Part shown: piece by piece, positions 13,001 to 24,130 of the stretch
Layout of the letters: each line of letters starts with the position of its first letter
Position numbering within the stretch: the stretch's first letter is position 1
Source of the DNA: Pseudoscleropodium purum
Lineage: Eukaryota > Streptophyta > Bryopsida > Hypnales > Brachytheciaceae
Length of the DNA stretch: 64,000 nucleotides
Reading direction: 5' to 3'
Assembly (NCBI GenBank): GCA_963969395.1
Contig: OZ017800.1
Location: 19,314,479-19,378,478, forward strand
The notes under the pieces: generated by a model
Databases searched by the model: none
Told to the model about the DNA's origin: nothing
What the model saw: the letters and a program-made list of their open reading frames with translations, nothing else
Made by a program: the position numbers and the translations under genes

Positions 13001-13497
13001 CAGCTTCAGCATACTAATATGCAGCGACTAAGTAACAAATTGGAATTTGGTAACGAATTGGAGCCCCTGGATTTGCTGCATCTTTCCAGGACGGAGACTA
13101 GAGATTTTACAAGTTATCTTCCTACCCCAAGGGGTTGAAGCAAATTTAAACACTCAAAATACTGCGGGGATGTGGGGTTGAGTAACTCAAAGCCACTACC
13201 TGGGTAAATAGTCTGCAGTCAAGCATGAACCAAGAATAATCCGTAGGTGAAGGACCAAACGACTTCCAAGGAATCTTAACACTAAAAAGGAAAAAAAGAA
13301 GGCAACGTAGAACTCTTGAGGGCTGTACCCAAAATAATCCTGAACTTCTGATTAAGTACGGAGCCTAACTGTCTCGCAGGTAGTACATGGTTCAATTCTA
13401 TCTACATTTAGAAATACTTCATCTTCCAAGCTACCTCTGATGCACGGAAAGGCCCAACCGATGATGGTGCAAAACTAAGAAATGGAAAACGTGTCTG
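13001..13497 (-). other. probable 3'UTR and downstream flank of CSN8
   Basis: A non-repetitive, GC-richer stretch immediately downstream of the CSN8 stop codon (minus strand). No protein-coding similarity is visible. It is most simply the 3'UTR; the end of transcription could not be determined. Confidence 0.4.
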
Positions 13498-15943
13498 TCA
13501 GTGTTCCAAGTGGAAGACGTACTCCGTCAAATTCTGCAATTGGCTCGAGTCCGTCTTCTTGTTGGCCACCGAAGACATTGGCCTTACCGTCAACATTTGT
13601 GAAGCAGGATCTAAAACCCATCCATGCTGTTGTGTCAAGACTGCAATTTCATAAAACAATCGCATGTCAGAAATCATCAGAGACTTGAAAAACGGCAGCT
13701 CGCGGAATTGACTACGGTAACCACACCTAAAAGCGACAATTAGAGGATTCAGTATAGTTCCTGGCATTGGACCGAATTTTTTTTCTGGATTCTTGTTAGC
13801 GACTGTAAAGAGGATTACAATGCACATAATTTGGATACTTGAGCAAAATTTAGAAGGGTTCGAATTTTCTTGGTAAATTTTCTAAAACCAACATAACTTT
13901 TGATTTTAAGATGGTATAAACTCTCACAATCGAAACGTACTCACTGTGCAACTTCAGGGTTCTAGGTGCGGGCAATTAGGTACCTTTCCCTTTCAACATT
14001 GATTACTCGTTTCCGATATTCCTAGTATAGGGTCAGATAATAATTTATAAATCAAAAAAGGTGAATTTTTAAAAAGTGGTTAATGATAAGCCTATTGTCC
14101 TACCGCTAGATAGTATGTAGCACACTTTTCCTAGAGAGGACTGGAGACTCCATATATTCTATCAAGAAATACTCCATACAACAAATCAAGAAATCCTCGG
14201 ATACGGGACTTACAAGTGACAGTCTCATTCTCCGACAACCCCAAGAAGCCAGAGGCATCAGCGACGCTCACAGTTGCATAAGCCGTAGAGAGCAATCTCA
14301 GCATGCTGGTGGAGTAGTCATCTGCAAAAATCAATATACCTTGTTATAACATCTTATTGATTGCACAAAATTAACTACTAATACTTCTACAGCTTTCAAA
14401 AATATGGGATTGGATCAGTGCAGAGGATCCTCCCTTGCAGACCCGGGGTTCTCTAGGGTAACAACGGCGATGAAGTCCAATCTGAAGTAAGGAGGACCTT
14501 AGTGCATTTATAGAAACCGAAAGTCAGTGAGATCAACTATTAGGGGACCCTTTTTTTCATAACATTTTTTTTGACGTTAACGGGACAAACTACACGGGTG
14601 CATAGCAGAAATGTACAGGACCCTTGTGCATTTAAAAACCAATGGTCAATCAGATGCATCTTAAGGGACCCTTTTCATAGAATTTTGATTGAACCCTAAG
14701 CAGGATCGCTTGCACGACCAAACAGTCAGTCCAGCTGTATAACAAACCTACTTGCTCCTGATATGCTCAAGACAATCTGCATCTGAGTTCCAGAATCTAA
14801 GTTCCTCAGGGCTATCTTTTGGCAGTTCCAGAACCTGCGCACGCTTTTAGGAACGATATGCTTCTTTTCAGAAATGAGATGCATGCGATAGAGAGCTAGA
14901 GACTTATGAGGGTCTCTAAAGAGCACCTTGAAAGTCGGGATTGAGGTCTTCAATGAACTGGACCTCAAGGAAAAAAAACAATAATATTTTGGATTTCATC
15001 CTCCAGGACCTCTGGTACAAACTGGCCCAAGAACATCGAAGGTAGCACTATTAGGACTGACATCAACGCCAATGACCAAGAGGTACGAGTACATTTCTCA
15101 TGCTTTTACAATGCCTCCCAGTCACAGGGAACAACTCACCACCAATAGCACTGGTTACTGGTTGGACTGCTTCGGTCCACTCAAAACCCTTCAGGGCTTT
15201 GTACACGCCAGCGTGATCGTGAGTCCACATGTTCTGTACAATTTTCCATGCAGCTACCAACTCCGGGCTGCTCTCCTTAATAGCCGCTGGCGTTCGTTTC
15301 CAAACAAATCTCGCACTATTCCTGCGAAATAGAAAAGAACAGAAACGGCATGAAACGGAATGAGCACTCAAGAGCAGAACTCTGAAACAGCATGACTTCT
15401 TGCGTTCCCTAGTTTTCTATAGGGAACATCAGGTTTCGGAAAACTATGAATATGAGTTTTATTAACTCTTCAACTAGGTCACAATTATGAATCTCATTGT
15501 CATTATCGGATATTAGGGCAAGGAGCAATAGGTCGAGGACTGCTTACAAGTCGTGATTCACAACATGGGCAAGGACATGAACAGTATAAGGCCAATCCTG
15601 GGGCTTACATGTTCCCGAAGCTGCAATCTGCACATCAAAGCTCCTCGGAACAAATTCAGCTACGAGCACATCAATAAAAAAAATGCTTAACATATTATAC
15701 TTGCGATCTATTTATCCAATCAGCTCATGCTGGGCGCCATCGAGGCTCTAGTGAAAACGGAAACCACCGCTAATACACAACCCCAAACCCTAAAACGACA
15801 AAGAAGAGCAAAATCACCTCGAGCTCCAAGCTATCGAGAATATCGGCAAGCTGCGAGAATCGACGAGCGCGGATAGCGTCGACAATCGCCGTTAGGCCGG
15901 AGGAGGAAGGCCCCGCGGCAGATCCGTCGACGGGGATGGCCAT
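13498..15943 (-). CDS. CSN8: COP9 signalosome complex subunit 8 (PCI domain)
   Basis: Minus-strand gene of five coding exons: 15943-15818, 15627-15548, 15321-15140, 14321-14214 and 13640-13498. Each has GT..AG introns, and the phases join into 212 residues ending in TGA (plant CSN8 is about 200 aa). Landmarks in order: DILDSLELE (exon 1), DWPYTVHVLAHVVNHDL (exon 2), SARFVWKRTPAAIKE, PELVAAWKIVQNMWTHDHAG and GVYKALKGFEW (exon 3), LSTAYATVSVADASGFLGL (exon 4), then QHGWVLDPASQMLTV and LTEYVFHLEH at the C-terminus. All are hallmark stretches of plant CSN8/COP9/FUS7. The subunit is part of the nuclear COP9 signalosome that removes NEDD8 from cullins and represses photomorphogenesis. The N-terminus is a little longer and Ser/Gly-rich. 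The start is the first ATG in frame with exon 1; an overlapping frame upstream (15892-16227) is out of phase. The gene lies head to head with the ERD7-like gene. Confidence 0.93.
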
Positions 15944-16940
15944 CCCCAGAAAACCCTAAATTCCTTGAGCTCCCCAGTGTCGTCTTGCTTTGTCAAAGCC
16001 ACAACAGCAAATGACGAAGCCAGCCCCACACTCACATTGCATGCCTTCGTCACGGAAAGAGCCAACATGCATGAATGATACCATCGATCTTCGTCCTTAA
16101 TAATTTGGATGATATCCATCCATAGCCATCCGTGTTCAGTATCGTAACTTACGAATTGAGGCATCCGGAACCGACTCAAGCAGTCACCACGTGGCAAGCC
16201 TAAGAGCCTCGGTGAAAACCAATCCAAATGACTGGGAGCTTCACCGGCTTTGTACCCTCGCTTCGTAGAGGTATTGGCAACGCTGGCTCGGACCCAAACC
16301 GAGAGGCTCGGTGCTTCACCGGCATCACTGCTTGAGCACGTCTGAATTGATTGCCACCTTCTGTAATAGACTGTTCACCGACCACTCAACTAAATTTGGA
16401 CGCGGTCTTTTGTTAAGCAAGGATTTGGTCTTTTGCTGATAACAGCCCCAGGAATTTGTCAAACTTACTTTGCAAATTTACAGAACTGGATTTTAGCGTT
16501 TATCGGCGTCCTCGGGCGAGGGAGACAGAGAAAGCACAATGCGTTTGTTCCGAAAATTTGATTCCAAGTTCGAAAGTGCAAGAGCGCATCGAATCCCGTG
16601 CAATAATTTACTTTATTAGTTACGGCGATGGCTATCCAGGCGGTGTGCAATTGATCCAGCGGTCTCCGATTCTGCATCGTTCATGCCGTTCGCCATTTGT
16701 CAACTTCGATGCGAACATGAAGCGAAGGCTCTATCTCTTCCCTGCGCTTTTCGTTGCATGTGCTGCAAGCTGAATTATCGTGGTTTATGTTGACCTCCGT
16801 CTGCAAGTCTTCGACCTAGTGGCTTCGATAGTTCCGGCTTCGTGGATTCCCTTTGAGCCGGCTTCTGCATTTAGGAGTGTGTGCGTGAGAGGTTTGGTTG
16901 TGGTAGGGTTGGGATCCTCTTGAATTTGGCAGCAGCGAGG
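15944..16940. promoter_or_regulatory. shared divergent promoter region of CSN8 and ERD7-like gene
   Basis: About 1 kb separates the CSN8 ATG (minus) from the ERD7-like ATG (plus). It is GC-rich, non-repetitive and holds both 5' leaders. A palindromic G-box lies at 16187-16194. The motif GCTTCACCGGC occurs twice, near 16229 and 16312, and 'ctcggt' recurs between them. Shared control is inferred only from the arrangement. Confidence 0.5.
16187..16194. promoter_or_regulatory. palindromic G-box (CCACGTGG)
   Basis: A perfect CCACGTGG palindrome, the preferred core for bZIP/ABF and HY5-type factors. It sits between CSN8 and an ERD7-type gene, a family induced by dehydration and ABA in Arabidopsis. 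A regulatory role is plausible but not demonstrated. Confidence 0.45.
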
Positions 16941-19158
16941 ATGAGTTGGTTAAGCGGAGCCAATCCTTTCGAGGACAAGCGAGATCGGTACGACTATGGC
17001 GCTTCGGATTATGAGCATCCGCACTGTTATGGTTATGAGTATAAAAGTGCAGTGAGCTATGGAGATGCGTATGTTGTCCCGCAGTATGAAGCACCTGCGA
17101 GCCGCTCAATGTCCATAGCGTCCGGGGATTATGAGTATAGACATGAGGAAGCTCCACCGATGTATGGAAGCTCATACTTGGAGGAGTTCTCTCCGGATTC
17201 ACCTCCGCCCACTGATCGGCGTCGGGGCTACGAGCCCGAGCCAGCTCCTGGTTACCAGCGATACAACGATTACGCCCAGCAGGCATCCTACGGAAGTCGA
17301 TATGTGCACAATTACGAAGAGGTGCCGTATTTCGGTAGCGGATACAGCGATTACGAAGATGCGAGATATGACGAGAGTTTGTACCGCAACACGAACACTG
17401 ACTTTCGTAAGTCGGAGAAGACCTTTGGGATGGAGCCGTCCTTTACGGCGGATGCGGAGGTCACAGAGGCGACAGAGGAGGTGCTGGTGAGCCTTCGTGG
17501 CGCGGAAGTTCACTTGGTGGACGACCAGGAGAGTCCACTCTTGGGAGAAGGAGACTTTTCTGTAGTGCTGATCGAGCAAGCAGGGAACGGGATTGTAGCT
17601 TTTGTGAGAGTAGGAGAAGATCTGCGATGGCCACTGACGAAAGATGAACCCGCTGTGAAGCTGGATTCCAGCCATTACTTCTTCACTATCCGTGTCCCGC
17701 GTCCCGTCGATGAAATGGACAGTGAAACCGCTCGTAGCCCTAGCCAGGAAGTTTTGACCTATGGCGTCACATTCACAGTCCCAGGACAGGAAGAACATCT
17801 CCGCGAGCTCGATTTCATTCTGAAAAATTACAACCAGTTCTCGAATCCGAAGCTTGTGCCAATGAGCGAAGAATTTGATGGCCCTGATGATGGCTATGAC
17901 CAGTTTCACTATGGTCTAAGGATTTCTCGGAGCGAAACCACTCCGAGCAGCAGCGTGCAGGTTATATGCTTTTCCTAATTCTGCATTGTGAATTGAGAAT
18001 GTTTTTGTCGATGTTGCTGAAGCGTACGAGATCGGTCAATTTTGCAGGTAACGGAGGGTAAGCCAGCAGAGTATTGGAAAGCAATTGCACCGAATGTTGA
18101 CGGCTATAATAGTGAGCTCGCAAAGACCCTGGCGTCGGGCACCGGTAGCCTTATCAAGGGTATATTCTGGTTGCGGAACGCCACTGTTGCAAACCTGGAC
18201 AATGGTAGCAAGTTTGTCAAGGACCGAGTGGAACCAAATCCGAGGGAACCGAGTAGTATCGGTCCTTATACTCTCAACAACTTGACGAGGTATTGAGATA
18301 AAGGATTGTTTTAATAAACGTTTTGATTGAGGAAGTGAGCAACATGTCTTTTTTTTCAATTTGTCATTCATAGAATATTTTCTTGGAGGATAGGTTTCTA
18401 ACAAGATGAGTACTTGGATTTGAGGTAGGGTAATGAATTTATCCAAAGCCACTGAGCAAGTGGCGACATCTGTGCTGAACGGTGCCATCAAGGTAGCGGG
18501 GTTCTTCACAGGAGCCCTGATGAGAACAGATACTGCAAAAAAAGTGGTCCAATTACTCCCTGGAGAAGCAGCCTTGGTGTCCATGGATGCCTTTGGTATG
18601 TTTCCGTTCTCAACATATGCGTGGTGGCCGATGTGGATTCTTTGCTATACAATTGGATTATCGTAGATTGGAGCACGACTTTTTAGCCATACAAAGATCC
18701 GTATGTTTATTCAAGCTTTGATAACCTGTCGTTGTGATCAATGGCTGCAGCGAAATTGTTTGATGCGGTGGAGATAGCAGGCACCGATATAGTGAAGAAG
18801 ACTGCTGCGTTCACGCAGGACGTTGTAAAACACAGGTTCGTGACATTCTTCTAGGGTTTAGGGAGTCAGTTGGACCAAACGGGAGTTGCATTTAATCAGT
18901 CGGACCTTTTGTGTGTACAGCTCAGAATCTATGTGTTGTGGTTTGCTGAACTTGGTTGTTTGGAGATGATTCAGATACGGTGAAGAAGCTGGGGCAGTGA
19001 CGGCAGCCAGTTTGTCAACTGCAGGACATTTGTTTTCTACAGCGTGGACGGTAACCAAGGTTCGCAGTGCGTTGAATCCGATGAATTTCAAGCCGACGAA
19101 AACAGGAATGCTCAAGGCGATATCAAAGACTGTTGTGGAGGGAGAGCGTTGGGCGTAG
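16941..19158 (+). CDS. ERD7: ERD7-like senescence/dehydration-associated protein
   Basis: Five coding exons: 16941-17960, 18048-18289, 18429-18595, 18751-18835 and 18975-19158. Phases agree across all GT..AG junctions, giving 565 residues ending in TAG; angiosperm ERD7 proteins are about 450 aa. Residues 1-170 are a low-complexity, Tyr/Ser/Asp/Pro-rich tail beginning MSWLSGANPFED, with an NPF tripeptide at 8-10. Residues about 174-325 form a beta-rich plant-specific part (VLVSLRGAEVHLVDD, GNGIVAFVRVG). From about 341 comes the senescence domain: YWKAIAPNV, GSLIKGIFWLRNATV, NLSKATEQVATSVLNGAIKVAGFFTG, then AGAVTAASLSTAGHLFSTAW. In Arabidopsis this domain associates with membranes and lipid droplets, and the gene responds to drought, ABA and cold. 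The start at 16941 is the first in-frame ATG; the same frame stays open upstream without an ATG. Confidence 0.92.
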
Positions 19159-19196
19159 ACTGCTTTATTTCTCTTCAATGGACAGTGCAAATTAAC

Positions 19197-19202
19197 AATA
19201 AA
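19197..19202 (+). terminator. candidate polyadenylation signal AATAAA
   Basis: AATAAA occurs 39 bases after the ERD7-like stop codon in AT-rich 3' sequence. It is a reasonable near-upstream element, but the 3'UTR would be very short, so the real site may lie further downstream. Confidence 0.3.
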
Positions 19203-20505
19203 GTATAGAAGGAATTACGGTAAGCAGAAACTGATCTGCTATCTTGGGAGTTGCACAGAAACAGGACAAACTGCACTCTTTTACAGGCTCTTGATTCGGT
19301 GTCAATAGAATAATCTTCTTTGCCTCCAATTCTGGCAAACTGTTTCGGAGTAAATGCTATGGGCAATTGCTCTACATGTGCAAACTCTCTTAACGCCAAC
19401 ATATCATTTTGATGTTCTGCATCAATATCGAAGTATCAAATCGCCAGTTTATTTAGATGCTCTAGACTGACATTTATGAGCGGGTTTTGGGTTATGTCGT
19501 TTGGATTCACAAGTGAGGGGGCTCGTTGGGCCAATACTACATAATGGAAGTACCTCGACATTGCAGCCGATTTTTAAAATACTGGTATGTGTACTTCAAG
19601 TATTCAGATTGCTGTAGAACGTATTGCACTGATTCCCAGCATAACAATATTGAGTGCTCCTCTGCTGCAACCCTTCAGAAAAGTTTCAGAATATACAGTC
19701 TTATTTCTTTTTTTATGGAAAGGTAAAGGTTGATTGATGTGATTGCAAACTTCTGATTGATTGCCTTAGAATCTCTCGATTTCTCAGTTCTCTGAGGCCC
19801 AGAAGCTCTATTGCTCTGCTTTTCGTCAATCTTGCGAAATGAGTTTCAAAGGCTATACGTCCACTAAGATGAACGAATTTCCGAACACACCAATCAGAAT
19901 CTTATATTCTTCTTTGAGCAAAAGTGGAGCTAGTGGTTTCAGTTTGAGCACCAAGGCATACATGTTCCAAGAGAATGATTTTAGCGGGATTTTAGAGAAT
20001 GGAATTTTGCAGTTGAGTAGTAGACGTAGTTGATATAGAAGTAGGTAAGAACACCCTGAAGTATCTCAATTAGTTCGACCGCGTTTAGACGCAAACGGCT
20101 CCTTGCTCTAAACTGGAATGATTGTCCATCGGAATTTGGAAAACCAGCTATTGAGCAATAGCATGCTACAGTAAATAAATCAAAGATTTGTGGGGCTTCA
20201 ATCCCTTAATGAGGGTTTTGGACAAATTCTAGACAAATTCTAGATGTGTTATACTCCATTTGGAAATAGTGTATCCATTATCATTGAGAATGGATACAAT
20301 ATTTTCAAGTGGAGGACGTAATATGTGATTTCCTCAAACTTATTTGAAGCTCACATGAAAAGAATAAATGATTGAGATGATTATTGAAAATCATCTTTGT
20401 TGAAGCAATTTAAAAGCATTTAAGAGTAGAAGATTAAAAAAGCAAAGTTAAAAGGGAAGAGACTCCAAAGAGATGGGACTACTTTAGGAGTTCAGGTCAC
20501 TTTAG
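19203..20505. other. 3' flank of the ERD7-like gene, no further gene
   Basis: Mixed-composition sequence with short open frames (19526-19726, 19839-20033) that resemble no family and show no splice-consistent extension. It may include 3'UTR. A direct repeat 'gacaaattcta' occurs near 20222-20242. Nothing else was recognised. Confidence 0.45.
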
Positions 20506-21505
20506 GTCACTTCCTTGACTGCTTTGTCCGTGGTTGCACATTAGAAAAAACAAGACATGCAGAAGCAACCACAAAGATTATTCAGATATTGACTTCTCAT
20601 AAGTGCATCAAATTTATTCCATCTAAGATTTATTATTTCAAGCATGTAGTCCCACAATGAGAACAAGAGAACATGGTATAACTTGACTGGAGTGTACCTT
20701 GGCATCTAGTGTCATGTATGACGGTCCATTGCTTTTCTTTACATTCTCAAGAGCACAAGACAAATAAATGTAACTATCGAAGTGTGCAACCTTCTTGACA
20801 CTTAAGCCCACGCAATGTCAATAGAACCTACACAATCTAGGAAGTCAATGAGATAACAACATACCTCTCTATTGCTACAAATGCAAAGACATGAAGGTGT
20901 CATGATTGACCCAATCTGAGGAAAAAAGGAAAAAACTCTAATTGAATGTTCAAAAAAAGAAAAGCTCCAAAGCATACAATATGGCAACGCGGTTGGGAGC
21001 AAATTCTAAGACAAGCAATGTACGTGAAACACTTGAGTCTTCGCTAACAAAGCATGCAATTGAGTGTTGGCACAAAAGAACCTCACCAGTCTTTGCAACT
21101 TCTACATTCAAGCATCACATGGTCACGATTATACGACATCTCACACTTGCAATATTTGAAACAACACATTCAAAAATCAATAAATTAGGATACTAAATTG
21201 AAGCACTACATCCCAAAGAAACTGTAATGTGAAATTTCAACAAGTAATAAGTAAAAGAAATTGCACAAGATTCAATATGTGAGTACAAATCTTTATAAGC
21301 CCTTCTATATTCACAAGGCCTAAAATAAAACTTCATTGTAGCAAACTTACATAGAATTGTAAGAAATGAATCATGCAAGAAGTTTTTGAACAATGAAAAA
21401 TATACTTGAAAGCTACAAGACCGTTATATCATATTCAAAGTCTAGTGGAGACGTACATGGCAACGTGGTTGGGAGTGAAACCGCTAGTCTTGTTGGCACC
21501 ATAAG
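20506..21505 (-). pseudogene. decayed antisense copy of the EBS/SHL-like gene, exons 2 (3' end) to 5
   Basis: Read on the minus strand, this matches the EBS/SHL-like genes at 43.3 and 54.2 kb through introns and exons, at roughly 70-80% by eye. Relic pieces: end of exon 2 at about 21505-21457, exon 3 at 21155-21087 (69 nt, same length as the intact genes), exon 4 at 20827-20698 (12 nt longer) and exon 5 at 20540-20506. Defects: the exon 3 acceptor CAG is changed to CAA; CGA (Arg165 of the intact protein) is changed to TGA; the PHD zinc ligand Cys183 is changed to Tyr. The copy stops abruptly within exon 2, where a repeat begins. Retained introns show it arose by DNA duplication, not retroposition. 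The exon 5 frame still ends at the equivalent TGA. Confidence 0.85.
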
Positions 21506-22161
21506 TAAGTGATAGTAATTTACTGCAATCACACGATTTTAGATTAGAAAAAATTGAAATATTTTACTATATTGTTGGCTCCAAGCACTATAGGGGACAT
21601 AACATTGTATAATAATGCAATGGTCCTCCCTATGTTGGGAAGGTCTTATGTCTTCGTAGATGTTTGGAAGGAACTACCGGTATCAATTAATGCATTGATT
21701 GGGGTTGGCTGAGGAGCCATAATGTAGTTGTAGGACAAGGTCGGTAGGAAAAAAATTATATTTAAAAAAAAATTGTATGGTGAAAAAGAGAATATTTGAA
21801 AAAAAAAATTATTCTAGCATCTACCAAAACTTATTTTCCAAGAGGAAAAAAAATTGGCAAAGAAGTGCCAATCCTACCCTACATTTAGAGTATTAGACAA
21901 TTTTGTTCACTATGGTGTTCCCTTTTCAAGAGTGCAAAAAGATCCCTGCCTCATTGGTATACAATGTTATGGAGGAGGCTTTATAACAACTTGAATCTAG
22001 ATATGAAGAAGTTTGAATAGGTAGCTTACTCGAAAAATATGCCAATGCTATGAAGACACAACCAATCATAATGTAGCTACTCATTCAAATTCCAAAAATC
22101 ATTTAGATTTGTAATGACACTAATTTTACATTATTGCTAAACCAATGTGTTCCCATACTTG

Positions 22162-22237
<76 letters not shown>
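22162..22237. repeat. poly-A tract followed by (AT)n microsatellite
   Basis: An uninterrupted A-run at 22162-22191 passes into about 23 AT dinucleotide units at 22191-22237. The length may be unreliable in an assembly. The short open frame running through it is an artefact. Confidence 0.9.
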
Positions 22238-22238
<1 letters not shown>

Positions 22239-23784
22239 CTGTGGTTTCAACAAATACAACTCAATGGTAGAAAAGAAAAGAAGATTAGTTCATATGGTTT
22301 GAAGCTTTGCAACAAAGTTGCAAAGTGAAGTAATTAGATTGACCATGCCTTGACATTTACTCCAAAAGTGTCCCCCTTGCTAATGGTGAAGGGTTTTGTT
22401 TCCCCCATCAAATTAGAATATTGAGCTTTGGCTATAGATATTGGTAACTATTCAACCATATTCCTTACAAACATGATGATAATGAATTTAATAAGTGTAA
22501 TCATTTTTCACTATTCTTTTTGGGTAGGTAAAGGACATTTTAGTATATCCAATTGAAAGATCTTTTTCATTTTATTGTAACGAGACAATGAACCATTGTA
22601 GTTATTCTATACCCTTCTAATTCTAATATGTATTTGTTTCTACCTTTAACATCGTGATACAATATATTTGATTTCAACGTTAAAATTGAATTACTTAAAT
22701 AAGCTTTTCTTTAAAAAGTATAGTCAAATTGAAAGAATTCGTAGCAATTGATAAACCATTCAAACCTGGTGTTTATGAATAGTTGCCAAGTTTTACTAAA
22801 ATATGTTTGATGTTTGATTTTGTATAAAATAAATTCAAGAATTGTAATTTATTACATAACAATTCATTAGTTACTAAATTTTGAACATTTTCTTAATAAT
22901 ATTTTGAGTAGTTATTAATTTCAATATTTGTTGCTTAAATTTCAAATTTTAATCCTTAAGTGGTTTCATGGTTGAAAAATTTGCACGCAAAGTTGCATTA
23001 TGAACAACTATAGATTTTGTGTATTGTATTAGTCTCTAAGTGCAATTACAAAAGTAGGGGCAAAAGAATTGTGCTAATTTAGCTATTTCTTAAGAAAAAT
23101 ATTTGAAATTAAAATGCTTATTCAACATAACCTATAATGATTGTAATCTTATATTGTTGTAAATATAATTAAAAATGTAAATATTTTCTTGCAAAGGGCC
23201 CAATCAAAATTCAAATGGTATAATCTCTAAATACTCTCCAAAGAGTGTATTTACAAAAGGTCATGCATCATACAATCTTTACAATTAGAATCTTATCCAA
23301 AACCAAGTCATACCAATTATTGAGACAATACATTCTACTACTATCATCCTACGAGATGGATTGGGTATGACAAATTATTTATTTGATTTGTCTTCAATCA
23401 AGCAATCAAAGTCATGTCTCATACAATTTGTACAATGATCAAGTATTTATCCAAAACCAAATTGTACCAATTATTGAGAAAATATGTTTGGCCATTGTCA
23501 TCCAACACGATGGATTAGACTCGTCAAACTATTTATTTTGTTTATCTCCAATCAAGCAATCAAAGGCACTGACATATTATGCACTATCACATATAATTCT
23601 AATGTAAACCTAATTCATGCAACCAATACAATTAATGAAAATCTTATCCTATACCAATTTATACCAATTATTGAGTCAATATGTTTGGCCATTGTCATCT
23701 TACAAGATGGATTGAACAAGGCTAATTGTTTATTCAATTTGTCTTCAATCAAGTTTTAAAGGATTTGACACATTAATGTCATAT

Positions 23785-23970
23785 CACTAGAAGAAAACTG
23801 TATTAGAAATGACAAAAACATGTGGTTTGAATTTTGTTGAGTTCCATGTTTCCAATGCAAAAATTTGTGTTCTAATGCATTCCAACATGGATTTTTGCAT
23901 TGGCAACATGGAACTCAACAAAATTCAGCCCACAAGCTTTTGTCATTTCTAACACAATTTTCTTTTAGTG
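23785..23970. mobile_element. CACTA-type foldback MITE with 3-bp target duplication
   Basis: A 186-bp element starts CACTAGAAGAAAACTG and ends AATTTTCTTTTAGTG. The two arms, about 80 bp each, are near-perfect inverted repeats around a roughly 26-bp centre; both contain 'gaattttgttgagttccatg' and its complement. It is flanked by TAT at 23782-23784 and 23971-23973. CACTA termini plus a 3-bp duplication identify the CMC (En/Spm) superfamily. It carries no gene. It lies within or at the edge of family B copy 1. Confidence 0.85.
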
Positions 23971-24130
23971 TATATAAATCTAATGTACACCTAGCACATA
24001 CTAGAAGACATATTTTAGTAATTTTGTACCCCCTTGTAATACTCATTTGTGAGTACAACATGGAGAAGTAAGTGTATTGTGTTTGTGTATTTTGAGTACA
24101 TTATAATAAATTGTCACTTTTCACTCACTT

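Larger units (their letters stand above)
21510..24130 (+). mobile_element. degenerate large dispersed element, family B copy 1
   Basis: Long AT-rich repeat whose segments recur in order elsewhere. About 21894-22100 matches 27440-27650; 22420-22600 matches 27940-28110; 22760-23110 matches 35860-36210; 23290-23760 matches 36360-36800 and 40430-40700. It includes three diverged tandem units of about 130-200 bp, recognised by 'accaattattgag', 'caagatggatt' and 'caatcaagcaatcaaag'. It ends near a purine-rich 'acaacatggagaagtaag'. No conserved coding domain survives; a decayed LTR element is one possibility. It interrupts the EBS/SHL relic at its left edge. Confidence 0.55.

Noticed and set aside
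15892..16227. Possible extended N-terminus of CSN8
   Set aside because: The frame is one base out of phase with the conserved CSN8 exon 1 and has no family similarity.
20506..21505. Processed (retroposed) pseudogene explanation for the EBS/SHL relic
   Set aside because: Introns 2, 3 and parts of 4 are retained, and there is no poly-A tail, so DNA-level duplication is required.
22134..22328. Open frame spanning the poly-A/(AT)n tract
   Set aside because: It encodes a lysine then Ile-Tyr repeat from a microsatellite; not a gene.
23290..23760. CRISPR-like or satellite array
   Set aside because: The units are long, diverged, unequal in spacing and shared with dispersed copies; this is internal repeat structure of a mobile element in a eukaryotic genome.
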